DNA from: Rhizobium sp. ARZ01
GTDB lineage: Bacteria > Pseudomonadota > Alphaproteobacteria > Rhizobiales > Rhizobiaceae
Direction: 5' to 3'
Assembly: GCF_014851675.1 (NCBI RefSeq)
Contig: NZ_JACVAE010000001.1
Coordinates: 2,542,001-2,606,000, forward strand
DNA length: 64,000 bases
In this document: piece by piece, positions 26,777 through 35,093 of the stretch
Layout: each line of letters starts with the position of its first letter
Numbering within the stretch: the stretch's first letter is position 1
Made by a program: the position numbers and the translations under genes
Notes under the pieces: generated by a model
Told to the model about the DNA's origin: nothing
What the model saw: only the letters and a program-made list of their open reading frames with translations
Database searches by the model: none

Positions 26777-27052
26777 ATGACCGAATTGATACGACCCCGG
26801 GTAAAGTATGTCATCGGCCCCGATGGCAGCCCATTGACGATCGCCGACCTGCCGCCAGCCAATACGCGGCGCTGGGTGATCCGCCGGAAGGCCGAAGTCG
26901 TGGCTGCTGTCCGCGGTGGCCTGCTCAGCCTGGAGGAAGCGTGCGAACGCTATACGCTGACGGTAGAGGAATTCCTGTCCTGGCAGTCTTCCATCAATGA
27001 TCATGGCCTGGCAGGCCTGCGCACCACGCGCATCCAGCAGTACAGGCACTGA
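26777..27052 (+). CDS. sciP: SciP-type CtrA inhibitor (DUF1153)
   Basis: SciP is a small helix-turn-helix protein that binds CtrA and blocks its transcription activation. The 91-residue product has the family's conserved start (MTELIRPRVKYVIGPDGSPL), then LPPANTRRWVIRRKAEVVAA and a helix-turn-helix around GLLSLEEACERYTLTVEEFL. ATG 26777 matches the family start; longer frames add unrelated residues. Its presence a few kilobases from ctrA and chpT is typical of rhizobial chromosomes. Confidence 0.9.
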   Translation: MTELIRPRVKYVIGPDGSPLTIADLPPANTRRWVIRRKAEVVAAVRGGLLSLEEACERYTLTVEEFLSWQSSINDHGLAGLRTTRIQQYRH

Positions 27053-27091
27053 TACGCCGTCAGGGCGCTTCGTCATATGTCTCGCGGCCGC

Positions 27092-27571
27092 TCAATGCGG
27101 CCGCAACTGCATCTGGAGCAGGCTCGTCATCATCGCTGAAGCCGCGTAGAACCAAAGGCCCGGCTGCGTGAAGGCAGCCGCCATACCACTGGTCTTGGCC
27201 GCCACGATCACCAGCGCGACAAGCATCACATCCATCATCGACCAACGCGCAAGAAGCGGAAGCAGGCGGGCGAGGAGCCGATCGTGCTTGCCGTTCCCCT
27301 TGCTGGTCGCCTCAAAAGCAACGCCGATGAGCTTAATCACCGGAAACACGATCGAGAAGAGGCCGACAACAATGGCCAACAGCTGGTTTCCCTGCACCCA
27401 CAACGAGGCGATGATGCCGAGCAGCGACGGCGTCTCACTGAAAAAGTAGAGTTTTTCGAACAGGACCAGCGGCAGGATCATCCCGAATGCGAGCGACAAT
27501 GCCGAAAGGACAAGCAGGGCAGGAACGATCAGGGCCATTGCGCGCCTCGAGGTGAATCGGTGCCCATCCAT
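27092..27571 (-). CDS. Paraquat-inducible protein A-like membrane protein
   Basis: The 159-residue protein has four hydrophobic segments and matches one half of a PqiA/YebS-type protein (LVPALLVLSALSLAFGMILP with PLVLFEKLYFFSETPSLL, and ARWSMMDVMLVALVIVAAK). PqiA partners MCE proteins in lipid transport between membranes, but no pqiB-like gene is adjacent. ATG 27571 is chosen; ATG 27538 would remove eleven residues. It is divergent from a small GNAT gene. Confidence 0.75.
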   Translation of the reverse strand: MDGHRFTSRRAMALIVPALLVLSALSLAFGMILPLVLFEKLYFFSETPSLLGIIASLWVQGNQLLAIVVGLFSIVFPVIKLIGVAFEATSKGNGKHDRLLARLLPLLARWSMMDVMLVALVIVAAKTSGMAAAFTQPGLWFYAASAMMTSLLQMQLRPH

Positions 27572-27670
27572 AACACTTTCGTCGGACAAACGTCGTCTCG
27601 ACCTGCCGGCCGGTGATATCCTTGCCGGAACTGTTAGAACAAATCTGCCAAGCCTGAAGGAGAAGTGACG

Positions 27671-27952
27671 ATGGACATTCGCAGCACGGAAGACGGTTCG
27701 CACGGTCGTTACTCGGTCACAGTCGACGGCCACGAGGCGGAAATGACCTATTCCCGGGCTTCAGCGAAGCTGATCATCATCGATCACACAGGTGTTCCCG
27801 ATGCACTCCGCGGCCGCGGCGTCGGCCAGGCGCTCGCAATCCATGCTGTCGACCAAGCACGTTCCGGCGGTTGGAAGATCATGCCGCTCTGCCCCTTCTT
27901 TCGCGCACAAGCGATGCGCCATCCCGAATGGACCGATGTCGTCAATCTCTGA
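27671..27952 (+). CDS. Small GNAT-fold N-acetyltransferase (Acetyltransf_CG type)
   Basis: The 93-residue protein is of the short GNAT class with the acetyl-CoA loop RGRGVGQALA and the C-terminal IMPLCPFFRAQAM segment that defines this subfamily. ATG 27671 has AAGGAG eight bases upstream. Its stop lies one base from the stop of the convergent epimerase gene. The substrate is unknown. Confidence 0.82.
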   Translation: MDIRSTEDGSHGRYSVTVDGHEAEMTYSRASAKLIIIDHTGVPDALRGRGVGQALAIHAVDQARSGGWKIMPLCPFFRAQAMRHPEWTDVVNL

Positions 27953-27953
27953 C

Positions 27954-29000
27954 CTATGCCGAGGCCGCGCGCAGACGGGGACCAGGCGTGCCACTGCTGG
28001 GCCGCGCCTGCTTCGAAAGCTCCGAATCGAAGTACGCGATCGTTCTGGTCAAGCCCTCGCGCAGTTCGGTTAGCGGCCGCCACCCTAAGGTTTCGCCGGC
28101 CCTTGTGATATCCGGCTTGCGGCGCCGCGGATCGTCAACGGGCAGCGGCATATGAAGAACCGTTGACTTTGATCCGGTGATCTCCAGAACAAGCTGCGCA
28201 AGTTCTCCTACCGCGAGTTCCGCGGGATTGCCGATATTGACGGGTCCGGCGACATCGGAATGCATGAGCAGATCGATCCCGCGAATGAGATCATCGACAT
28301 AGCAGAATGAGCGCGTCTGGCTTCCGTCCCCGTAGATGGTGAGCGGGCGTCCGAGGAGAGCCTGGATAATAAAGTTGGAGACGACTCGGCCATCGTCCTC
28401 CTGCATGCGCGGCCCATATGTATTGAAAATCCTCGCCATCCTGACCGCTAAGCCGCGCGTACGCCCGAAATCTGTGCAAAGCGATTCCGCAAACCGCTTG
28501 CCCTCATCGTAACATGACCGCGGCCCCACCGGATTGACGTTGCCCCAATATTCCTCCGATTGGGGATGCACCTCGGGGTCGCCGTAGATTTCCGAGGTCG
28601 AGGCATGAAAAACCCGGGCGTTGTCACGCTCGGCGCGACACAAGACGTTCCAAGTTCCCTGGCTATTCGTCATGGCAGTCGAAACGGGATCAGCTTGATA
28701 GTGAACCGGCGACGCCGGACAGGCGAGATTGTAGATTTCCGAGAACACCGGAAGATCGTCCGGAATGCCCGCTTTGATGTCGTGCTGCACGACAGTCAAT
28801 CGGCCATTGTGCCCGATAGTCGAAAGATTTGAGGCACGGCCGGTTTGAAAGGTATCCAGACAGAATACGTAGTATCCGCGCCCGATCAGGAATTCACATA
28901 GGTGAGAGCCGACAAAACCTGCGCCGCCCGTAACAAGGACATTCAGCTTTTTAGCTGAAATTTCTGTGAGCCTCGCGTCATCTGCTTCGGGAACGGGCAT
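27954..29000 (-). CDS. UDP-glucuronate decarboxylase (UDP-xylose synthase)-like epimerase
   Basis: The 348-residue extended SDR has the Rossmann motif VTGGAGFVGSHL. It has the UXS hallmarks NLACPASPVHYQ and RSCYDEGKR (catalytic Tyr-x3-Lys), plus RIFNTYGPRM and GSQTRSFCYVDDL. These features favour UDP-glucuronate decarboxylase, which makes UDP-xylose for surface polysaccharides, over dTDP-glucose dehydratase. ATG 29000 has GGAGAG four bases upstream. It stands alone, tail-to-tail with the GNAT gene. Confidence 0.8.
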   Translation of the reverse strand: MPVPEADDARLTEISAKKLNVLVTGGAGFVGSHLCEFLIGRGYYVFCLDTFQTGRASNLSTIGHNGRLTVVQHDIKAGIPDDLPVFSEIYNLACPASPVHYQADPVSTAMTNSQGTWNVLCRAERDNARVFHASTSEIYGDPEVHPQSEEYWGNVNPVGPRSCYDEGKRFAESLCTDFGRTRGLAVRMARIFNTYGPRMQEDDGRVVSNFIIQALLGRPLTIYGDGSQTRSFCYVDDLIRGIDLLMHSDVAGPVNIGNPAELAVGELAQLVLEITGSKSTVLHMPLPVDDPRRRKPDITRAGETLGWRPLTELREGLTRTIAYFDSELSKQARPSSGTPGPRLRAASA

Positions 29001-29325
29001 TCGGCTCTCCAAATAAATTAAACTGTAAGAATTCGGCCCCTCGGACCGCAAAACAAAATATGAATAAGTTTTAAGACGCAGAGCCCATAAGGCACTAGGC
29101 CAACTTTTTGCAAGCATCGAGGCGATCTTTTCAAGCATACCCCAGCACGTCAGAAAGAACGCTGGTCGTTGCCCGACGCCAGAATCTGTCCACGTCCCGT
29201 CGCGAGTCATGGATCATGGATTGTTCTTGTTCCAACACAAAAAGCCCCCACGACCGCGGCTTTGCCGGGTCTTGAGGGGCTTTCGAAAAAGAGACCTCCG
29301 GCAATTGCCGGCTCGACGCTTCGCC
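29001..29325. other. Intergenic region between fliJ and the epimerase gene
   Basis: It contains the fliJ terminator (29239-29283) and then about 230 bp of moderately A/T-rich DNA that should hold the epimerase promoter. I see no other feature. Confidence 0.45.
29239..29283 (-). terminator. Terminator of fliJ
   Basis: On the minus strand AAGCCCCTCAAGACC pairs with GGTCGTGGGGGCTT around a short inner stem, followed by a run of five Ts. Confidence 0.8.
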
Positions 29326-29676
29326 TTAGGCGCGAAGGCGCACCGCGTTATCACGCTCTTCCAGCGCCGCGGCCTTGGCATGCTCGGCTTCCACCTCCTC
29401 CAGCGCCAGTTCGGCGGCGTCCTGCTGCACTTTCAATTCGCGAATGGAAACAAGCAGGTTGTCCGCCCGCTGACGGGCAGCCTTGGCGAACGTCGGATAG
29501 GCAAAATGGCTCGGATCGGAAATACCGGATTTCTTCTCCTCGATGGCGATCTGGTTTTCCAGTTCCTTCGACATCCGCTCGAACTCGGACATCATCATCT
29601 GCAACTGGCTCAACTGCCGCCTTTTCTCTTTCACCTGAAATTCCTTCAGGCGAACAAGGCTCTCACGTGATTTCAT
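29326..29676 (-). CDS. fliJ: FliJ-like flagellar export chaperone
   Basis: The 116-residue protein is almost entirely helical coiled coil, starting MKSRESLVRLKEFQVKEKRR, as in alphaproteobacterial FliJ. FliJ binds the FliI ATPase and promotes export of flagellar rod, hook and filament subunits. ATG 29676 is chosen with GGGAG about nine bases upstream. No other flagellar gene is in the window, so it sits apart from fliI, next to the ctrA control region. Identification rests on length, coiled coil and N-terminal pattern. Confidence 0.72.
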   Translation of the reverse strand: MKSRESLVRLKEFQVKEKRRQLSQLQMMMSEFERMSKELENQIAIEEKKSGISDPSHFAYPTFAKAARQRADNLLVSIRELKVQQDAAELALEEVEAEHAKAAALEERDNAVRLRA

Positions 29677-30190
29677 ACGCAATACTCCCGTGGATAACGA
29701 AACCCCGGCACCTGGCGGGCGGCACACGCCGCCAACCTTACAAGCTTAAGGCATGCTTCGCCTGATATTCAGATCGAAGCAGGCCGACATTTTGCCCGTG
29801 CGCCGGCTGAACGAGCCGGCCTTAACAAAAAATTTCAGCGATCTTAACGAAACCCTACCGCTGGTAACCTTTCGTTTACGGGCATCGTTAATCATAGGCA
29901 GCATGATTTAAGGGTCGGTAAATGCAAAAGCCAAAATGCCGTACGCCTTGTAATCACGAGTCGAAAGAGTCGGTTAGCGCAATTTCCTCACAATGAACGT
30001 GAAGAGTGCGCTCTCAATTTTCTACATGAATTCAGGGGCCTGCTAAATTTAATTAACAACTTCGATCCATCTTGCCAGAGTGAATCAGAATTTGTTAACC
30101 ATTCGGTGGCAGCCTCCAAATCAGGCAACGACTGGATCCGTATCGCGTAGAGGGGCCAGGACACCTTGAGCGGCGGAAAAGGGGACAGAA
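29677..30190 (+). promoter_or_regulatory. ctrA control region with TTAA boxes and GANTC sites
   Basis: This 514-bp A/T-rich gap precedes ctrA. It contains GTAA-N7-TTTA (29864-29878), TTAA-N7-TAAA (29908-29922) and TTAACCAT (30095-30102), all close to CtrA-binding half sites or full boxes. It also holds three GANTC sites (29958, 29967, 30082), targets of the cell-cycle methylase CcrM. Autoregulation and methylation-sensitive promoters are known for ctrA in related bacteria; their use here is inferred. Confidence 0.6.
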
Positions 30191-30889
30191 ATGCGGGTAC
30201 TACTCATCGAAGACGACAGCGCGACGGCGCAGAGCATCGAGTTGATGCTCAAATCCGAAAGTTTCAATGTCTACACGACGGATCTCGGTGAAGAGGGTGT
30301 CGATCTCGGCAAGCTCTATGACTACGACATCATCCTGCTGGACCTGAACCTGCCGGACATGTCGGGCTACGAAGTGCTGCGCACGCTGCGCCTGGCCAAA
30401 GTCAAAACGCCGATCCTGATCCTCTCCGGCATGGCCGGCATCGAGGACAAGGTGCGCGGCCTCGGTTTCGGCGCAGACGACTACATGACCAAGCCCTTCC
30501 ACAAGGACGAGCTGGTTGCCCGCATTCACGCTATCGTTCGCCGCTCGAAGGGCCACGCGCAGTCGGTCATCTCCACGGGCGAGCTCATCGTCAACCTCGA
30601 CGCCAAGACCGTCGAAGTCGGCGGCCAGCGGGTGCACCTGACCGGCAAGGAATACCAGATGCTCGAGCTGCTCTCGCTGCGCAAGGGCACGACGCTGACG
30701 AAGGAAATGTTCCTCAACCACCTTTATGGCGGCATGGACGAGCCGGAACTGAAGATCATCGACGTCTTCATCTGCAAGCTGCGCAAGAAGCTCGCAAACG
30801 CAGCCGGCGGCGCGAACTACATCGAAACGGTCTGGGGCCGCGGCTACGTGCTGCGCGAGCCGGACGGCGATTATCTCGAATCCGCCTGA
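30191..30889 (+). CDS. ctrA: Cell-cycle master response regulator CtrA
   Basis: CtrA is the OmpR-type regulator that controls division, motility and replication in alphaproteobacteria. The 232-residue protein has a receiver domain with phosphoacceptor Asp51 ([10 protein letters not shown]), Lys102-region [11 protein letters not shown], and a winged-helix output domain ([14 protein letters not shown] ... [15 protein letters not shown]). GGAAAAGGGGAC lies just before the start. It is flanked by fliJ and, convergently, by a receiver gene and chpT, whose product phosphorylates CtrA in the known pathway. Confidence 0.97.
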   Translation: MRVLLIEDDSATAQSIELMLKSESFNVYTTDLGEEGVDLGKLYDYDIILLDLNLPDMSGYEVLRTLRLAKVKTPILILSGMAGIEDKVRGLGFGADDYMTKPFHKDELVARIHAIVRRSKGHAQSVISTGELIVNLDAKTVEVGGQRVHLTGKEYQMLELLSLRKGTTLTKEMFLNHLYGGMDEPELKIIDVFICKLRKKLANAAGGANYIETVWGRGYVLREPDGDYLESA

Positions 30890-30913
30890 CCTGTCCCGAG
30901 TCGCTCATGTTGC

Positions 30914-30941
30914 AAAACCCGCCCTCGCCGGCGGGTTTTTT
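30914..30941 (+). terminator. Terminator of ctrA
   Basis: AAAACCCGCC and GGCGGGTTTT form a stem with a 6-base loop, followed by six Ts. Confidence 0.88.
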
Positions 30942-30993
30942 GTTATCCGACTCTGACTCACCCGGTCTCAGCAACCACACAAACTTCACAAAC

Positions 30994-31033
30994 GAAAACG
31001 CGGCCGCCCGGACTGGGCGACCGCGTTTTCTTT
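30994..31033. terminator. Bidirectional terminator between ctrA and the receiver gene
   Basis: GAAAACGCGG (30994-31003) and CCGCGTTTTC (31021-31030) pair around an inner GC-rich hairpin. A and T runs on the two sides allow use from both strands, mainly for the minus-strand receiver gene. Confidence 0.75.
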
Positions 31034-31047
31034 ATCCTGTTTTCCCG

Positions 31048-31410
31048 TCAGGCTGCGATCGAGAGATTGGCGAAGACCGTGGTGAGGATCTTGCGATCGA
31101 ACGGCTTCAGCAGGAAGTCGTCCGCGCCGGCGCGTTTGCCCATCATCATCTTCTTCAGGTCGGCCTCGACCACACAGTAGAAGATACGCACGGTGTCGCC
31201 TTTCGGCAGCATCCGGATGTTACTGATCAGTTCCAGAGCGCCATCCATCGTAGAGTCTACGATAATCACGTTCGGCAGTTCCGTTTCGCAGCGGACAAGA
31301 GCCTCAAGCGAATTCGACGCTTCGAGCACGAGATAATCGAGACCCGATAGAATGCGCTTTCCGACCTTGCGAACAACGTCGGACCCGTCAGCAATCATGA
31401 TGCGCCGCAT
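31048..31410 (-). CDS. Single-domain response regulator (receiver only)
   Basis: The 120-residue protein is one CheY-like receiver domain with no output domain. Asp52 (VIIVDSTMDG) is the likely phosphoacceptor and Lys102 (LLKPFD) is present. The acidic pocket has only one residue (ADG instead of DD), and the switch Thr/Ser position is a cysteine (IFYCVVE). ATG 31410 has GGAG six bases upstream. It lies 94 bp downstream of chpT on the same strand, so it may take part in or drain the ChpT phosphorelay. I cannot equate it with CpdR or DivK. Confidence 0.82.
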   Translation of the reverse strand: MRRIMIADGSDVVRKVGKRILSGLDYLVLEASNSLEALVRCETELPNVIIVDSTMDGALELISNIRMLPKGDTVRIFYCVVEADLKKMMMGKRAGADDFLLKPFDRKILTTVFANLSIAA

Positions 31411-31504
31411 AGCCTGCTCCAATTCCACGCTCACATGAGCGGCCAATTATGAAGCAAGTGTAGCCATCCCTGGCAAACAAATGGTTACCGACGTCACATC
31501 GACT

Positions 31505-32152
31505 TCAGGCGGCAGGCACCTTGGCAATGAAGGTGATCTCCTCGGCAGTCGGAACGACCTCCAGTTCCATGCCGGCTTCCTCGGCCAAGAGCACCGTATA
31601 GTACGGTTGGATCGTATGGGCGTCGACTGCCTCTTCGAGTTGTCCGGAGAGCATTTCCACGAACTTCGGCGGCACCCGCAACATGCGCCCTTTCACTGTC
31701 AGCCGGAATTCGGCATCGAGATCGGGCCGATCGAGCGTAATGTCGATCGAGCCGCCACGCGGAATCGCACCGTAGGCGACGAGGAACAGGTTGAGCAGGA
31801 GCTTCACTCGGTTCTTGGCGACGATCGCCCGCGGGCCACTCCAGCTGACTTCGGTCTTCTTCTCGGCTGCAGCGAAGTCGCGCGCCGCCTTTTCCGCCTC
31901 GCCCGTGTCGATCGAGGCACCGACGGAGCCCGAGGCGCCGAAGGCGAGCCGGGCGAACTTCAAGCGGACCGAGGCGTTCAACGCGCTGGTGCGGATGAGA
32001 TCCATGGCATCCTCGTCCGCTCCACCCTCATCGAGCAGTTCCAGCCCGTTGTTGATCGCGCCGACCGGGGAAATGACGTCGTGGCAGACGCGGCTGCACA
32101 GAAGGGCTGCGAGGTCGGGACCGCTCAGGGTGAGGTTCGGATTCTTCGCCAT
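31505..32152 (-). CDS. chpT: Histidine phosphotransferase ChpT
   Basis: ChpT passes phosphate from the hybrid kinase CckA to CtrA and CpdR. The 215-residue protein has the phosphorylatable histidine in CSRVCHDVISPVGAINNG (His24), the four-helix segment around LIRTSALNASVRLKFARLAFG, and a degenerate ATPase-like C-terminal domain (NRVKLLLNLFLVAYGAIPRG). ATG 32152 is preferred because GGAG stands six bases upstream; the ATG three bases earlier is nearly equivalent. Confidence 0.92.
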   Translation of the reverse strand: MAKNPNLTLSGPDLAALLCSRVCHDVISPVGAINNGLELLDEGGADEDAMDLIRTSALNASVRLKFARLAFGASGSVGASIDTGEAEKAARDFAAAEKKTEVSWSGPRAIVAKNRVKLLLNLFLVAYGAIPRGGSIDITLDRPDLDAEFRLTVKGRMLRVPPKFVEMLSGQLEEAVDAHTIQPYYTVLLAEEAGMELEVVPTAEEITFIAKVPAA

Positions 32153-32294
32153 CATATTCTCCAACAAGCCCGCATCCGACAGCGGCGCGGTTTGCAACCG
32201 TCGGGCGGGCGAATTTCATCAACCGACACTTAACACGCGAAAATTGCGTCGAGCAGGTTCAATTAGAAGTCAGCCATAAAGACACCACATTTGG

Positions 32295-32309
32295 TAAACC
32301 GATTGTTAA
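32295..32309 (+). promoter_or_regulatory. CtrA-like box upstream of eipA
   Basis: TAAA-N7-TTAA (one mismatch to TTAA-N7-TTAA) lies 58 bp before the EipA start. In Brucella eipA is reported as a CtrA target, which supports the reading. Confidence 0.5.
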
Positions 32310-32367
32310 CACGATCCGGTCAAATTGCCAGGCATGACAACGTCCGAACCACGACAGGGGTAGAGAC

Positions 32368-32946
32368 ATGGGTGCTTTGTATTTGACCAGAAGGGCGGCC
32401 CTGCTCGCCGCGATCGGGGCCTTTGCTGCACCGGCCGCTTCACACGCCCAGAGCACCAGCGGGTCGCAATACACCGTTCAGGAAATCGTCGACGCCGGCC
32501 ATGGCTTCTTTGGATCCACCACCGGCGGGCTCGCCAAAGTGGTCGAGCGTGCGTTCGAATCCTACGGTCTGCCGAACGGCTATATCCTCGGCCAGGAGGG
32601 ATCGGGCGCCTTCGTCGCAGGGCTCACCTATGGCGAAGGTGAGATGAACACGAAGAACGCCGGAAGCCATTCCGTGTTCTGGCAGGGCCCGTCCCTCGGC
32701 CTCGACTGGGGCGGCCAGGGCAGCCGCACCATGATGCTCGTCTATAACCTCCCGGACGTGAACGCGCTTTACACCCGCTATGCGGGCATTTCTGGCTCAG
32801 CCTACGTTGTCGCCGGTGTCGGCATGACGGTACTGACGGAGCAGAATATGGTCATCGTACCGATCCGCACCGGCATCGGTGCCCGCCTCGGAATCAATGC
32901 CGGCTACCTCAAGCTGACACGTAACCCCACCTGGAACCCATTCTGA
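32368..32946 (+). CDS. eipA: EipA-like envelope integrity protein (DUF1134)
   Basis: The 192-residue secreted protein begins with a twin-Arg-like basic start and a signal peptide ending SHAQS (about residue 28). The conserved DUF1134 core follows (VDAGHGFFGSTTGGLAKVVE, then LGLDWGGQGSRTMMLVYNLP and VGMTVLTEQN). In Brucella EipA is a periplasmic beta-barrel-like protein needed for envelope integrity. The gene lies divergent from chpT with a CtrA-like box in the gap. Confidence 0.85.
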   Translation: MGALYLTRRAALLAAIGAFAAPAASHAQSTSGSQYTVQEIVDAGHGFFGSTTGGLAKVVERAFESYGLPNGYILGQEGSGAFVAGLTYGEGEMNTKNAGSHSVFWQGPSLGLDWGGQGSRTMMLVYNLPDVNALYTRYAGISGSAYVVAGVGMTVLTEQNMVIVPIRTGIGARLGINAGYLKLTRNPTWNPF

Positions 32947-33068
32947 TTCGGCGACTGTGCGCGGAAGTTTACGACCGTAACTGAAATTGTTCGCGGGGAC
33001 CTGTGCAACGGGGACCCGTCCGCTATAGTGCCAGACGGGGTCTTCCGGGGAACAGGACAAACGTCGTC

Positions 33069-34232
33069 GTGATTGAGTATGCCCTGCTTTTTGCCTTAGG
33101 TTTCCTGGCGGCGACGCTGACGGGACTGCTCGTGGCGCCGGCTATCCAGCGCCGCATCGTCGCCTATACCGAAAATCGCATGAAAGCGACCATGCCGCTC
33201 AGCCCGCAGGAGGTGCGCGCACAGACGGATATGGCACGCGCAGCCTTTGCCGCCGAGAACGCTCGTATTTCGCAGAAGCTGGTGCGCGAGCGCGAAAAGA
33301 GCACCCATCTTTCGGTCCGGATTGAAGCATCGAAGCGTGACGCAAGCCGGCTTGCCGCCGAAAATGCCGACCTCAAGGCGCAGATCGAGGAAATGAACGT
33401 CGATGCCGGCGACCTGCGTTCGGCCCTGCGCTACGAGGACCAGAAGTTTGCACAGCTCAAGTCTCAGTTGGACTCGGCCGAACGCGAGATCCTGCACAAG
33501 AAGCGCGACATCGAAATTCTGAATGCCAATCGCGACCTCGTCCAGACCGACTTGAACGACAGCATGATCGTCGGCGCAGCGCGTGAGACAGAGTTGGAGA
33601 ACCTCAACAGCCGCATAAAAACGCTGCGTCATGAGCGGGAAAAGCTGCTCGAGGGGTTGCGGGCGGCCCAGGCAAGCCTAAAGGAAGCCGGCGTCAAGCT
33701 TTCGCGCGAGGAAGGCCGATCCCGCCAGCTTGAAGCAAAGCTCGCACGCGAGGTCAGCCACAGCGCCGGCAAAGATACAGCGATTGGGCGCCGCGACGCC
33801 GAAATTACCCGTCTGCGCGACAAATTGAGGGGTATCGTGGCCGATGCAAAGGGACCGGCTCGGATCGCCCGTACCCAGGAGATGAAACCCCTGCTTGCCG
33901 CCCCCCCTGCCACACCGCTCATCGAATTCACCAACGGAACAACACCAGCAAACGGGACGAACGGCATGGACATCCCTTCACTTGAGGCGGACGTGCGCGA
34001 TCGTAGTGCCGCCATTGCGCAGCACCTGGCCCAGCCTCCGTCGCCAGAAGGGGACGCAGCGTTGCGCGAAGAGATCGCCGACATCGCAGCAAAGATGATC
34101 GTTTTGACGGATGCCCGCGACGGAACCGCTTCGCCGATTCGCAGTCTGCTGGATCAGAGCGGCCCATCCGTCGATCCCAACCGGCTCAGCCTGGCGAAAC
34201 GCACCAAGGACATGCTGCCGCCACAAGAGTAG
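33069..34232 (+). CDS. Membrane-anchored coiled-coil protein of unknown function
   Basis: I recognise no characterised family. The 387-residue product has one N-terminal transmembrane helix (VIEYALLFALGFLAATLTGL). About 220 residues of strongly charged coiled coil follow (residues about 55-270), then a Pro/Thr/Asn-rich linker and a short helical C-terminus. GTG 33069 is the likely start because it begins directly before the membrane helix and is preceded by GGAACAGGAC; an upstream frame start at 33003 adds unlikely residues. Topology suggests a cytoplasmic coiled-coil stalk tethered to the inner membrane, as in some cell-division or envelope-organising proteins, but this is only by analogy. 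Confidence 0.75.
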   Translation: MIEYALLFALGFLAATLTGLLVAPAIQRRIVAYTENRMKATMPLSPQEVRAQTDMARAAFAAENARISQKLVREREKSTHLSVRIEASKRDASRLAAENADLKAQIEEMNVDAGDLRSALRYEDQKFAQLKSQLDSAEREILHKKRDIEILNANRDLVQTDLNDSMIVGAARETELENLNSRIKTLRHEREKLLEGLRAAQASLKEAGVKLSREEGRSRQLEAKLAREVSHSAGKDTAIGRRDAEITRLRDKLRGIVADAKGPARIARTQEMKPLLAAPPATPLIEFTNGTTPANGTNGMDIPSLEADVRDRSAAIAQHLAQPPSPEGDAALREEIADIAAKMIVLTDARDGTASPIRSLLDQSGPSVDPNRLSLAKRTKDMLPPQE

Positions 34233-34256
34233 CGCGCAGCCTCGCGGCACCGAAGC

Positions 34257-35087
34257 CTATCGCACGCGACCGCTGAGAAGCGCCATCTGATAGAGTGCAA
34301 TCCCGCTTGCGGTGGCAACGTTCAGGCTGTCGAGGCCTGGCCTTTGTGGAATGCGGGCCGTGTGGAAGCGCGACAGGATGGCTTCAGGAAGGCCCTCGCC
34401 TTCCGTCCCGGCGACCAGCGCCAGTCGAGGCGAAGCCGCGATCTCCGCAATCGATGCCTCCCCCCGAGGCGACAGCGCCCAGATTGCAAAGCCGGCGTCA
34501 GCAAGGCTTCCCAGCAGAGATTGCGCGCCGCCGCCGCGGGCGAATGGAACGCTCAAGGCGGCGCCAACGGAAACGCGGATCGCCTTTCGATACAACGGAT
34601 CGCAGCAGGTTTCGTCGAGCAGCACCGCGTCCGCCCCAAACGCGGCGGCATTGCGAAAGAGCGACCCCATATTGTCATGATTGGAGATGCCGCAAGCGGC
34701 GAGCACCAGGCTTTCCGGGGGAAGCGAGGCGATCAGCGCGGTCGGATCTGACGTGCCCACTCGCCGCCCTATCGCAAGAACGCCCCGATGCATGTCGAAA
34801 CCGGCGATCGCATTGAAGACGGAGCGGTCTGCCACATAGACGGGAACCTCCGGCGGAAAAGCCGCCAGAATTTCTGCGACCCCGCCAAGCCTGTTCTCAA
34901 GCAGCAAGATTGCTTCCGCCCGAAAGTCGCCTTGCTTGGCATGGGCAGCAGCCAACATGCGCAGCACAACGGTGCCTTCGGCGACGAACCGCCCTTCCCG
35001 CCCGACCAGGTCACGCTCGCGGATCGCGCGGAAGACCGCGATCCGTGGATCGTCCATGTCGGGAATGCGGATCGGTTCGCCCGCCAC
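34257..35087 (-). CDS. SpoU/TrmH-family RNA methyltransferase
   Basis: The 276-residue protein is a SPOUT 2'-O-methyltransferase acting on tRNA or rRNA. It carries the three SpoU motifs: NMGSLFRNAAAFGADAVLL, LALVAGTEGEGLP and IPQRPGLDSLNVATASGIAL. An N-terminal substrate-binding segment (RFVAEGTVVLRMLA) precedes them. It lies six bases downstream of a small membrane-protein gene, so the two are cotranscribed. The target nucleotide is unknown. Confidence 0.9.
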   Translation of the reverse strand: MAGEPIRIPDMDDPRIAVFRAIRERDLVGREGRFVAEGTVVLRMLAAAHAKQGDFRAEAILLLENRLGGVAEILAAFPPEVPVYVADRSVFNAIAGFDMHRGVLAIGRRVGTSDPTALIASLPPESLVLAACGISNHDNMGSLFRNAAAFGADAVLLDETCCDPLYRKAIRVSVGAALSVPFARGGGAQSLLGSLADAGFAIWALSPRGEASIAEIAASPRLALVAGTEGEGLPEAILSRFHTARIPQRPGLDSLNVATASGIALYQMALLSGRVR

Positions 35088-35093
35088 GATGCA

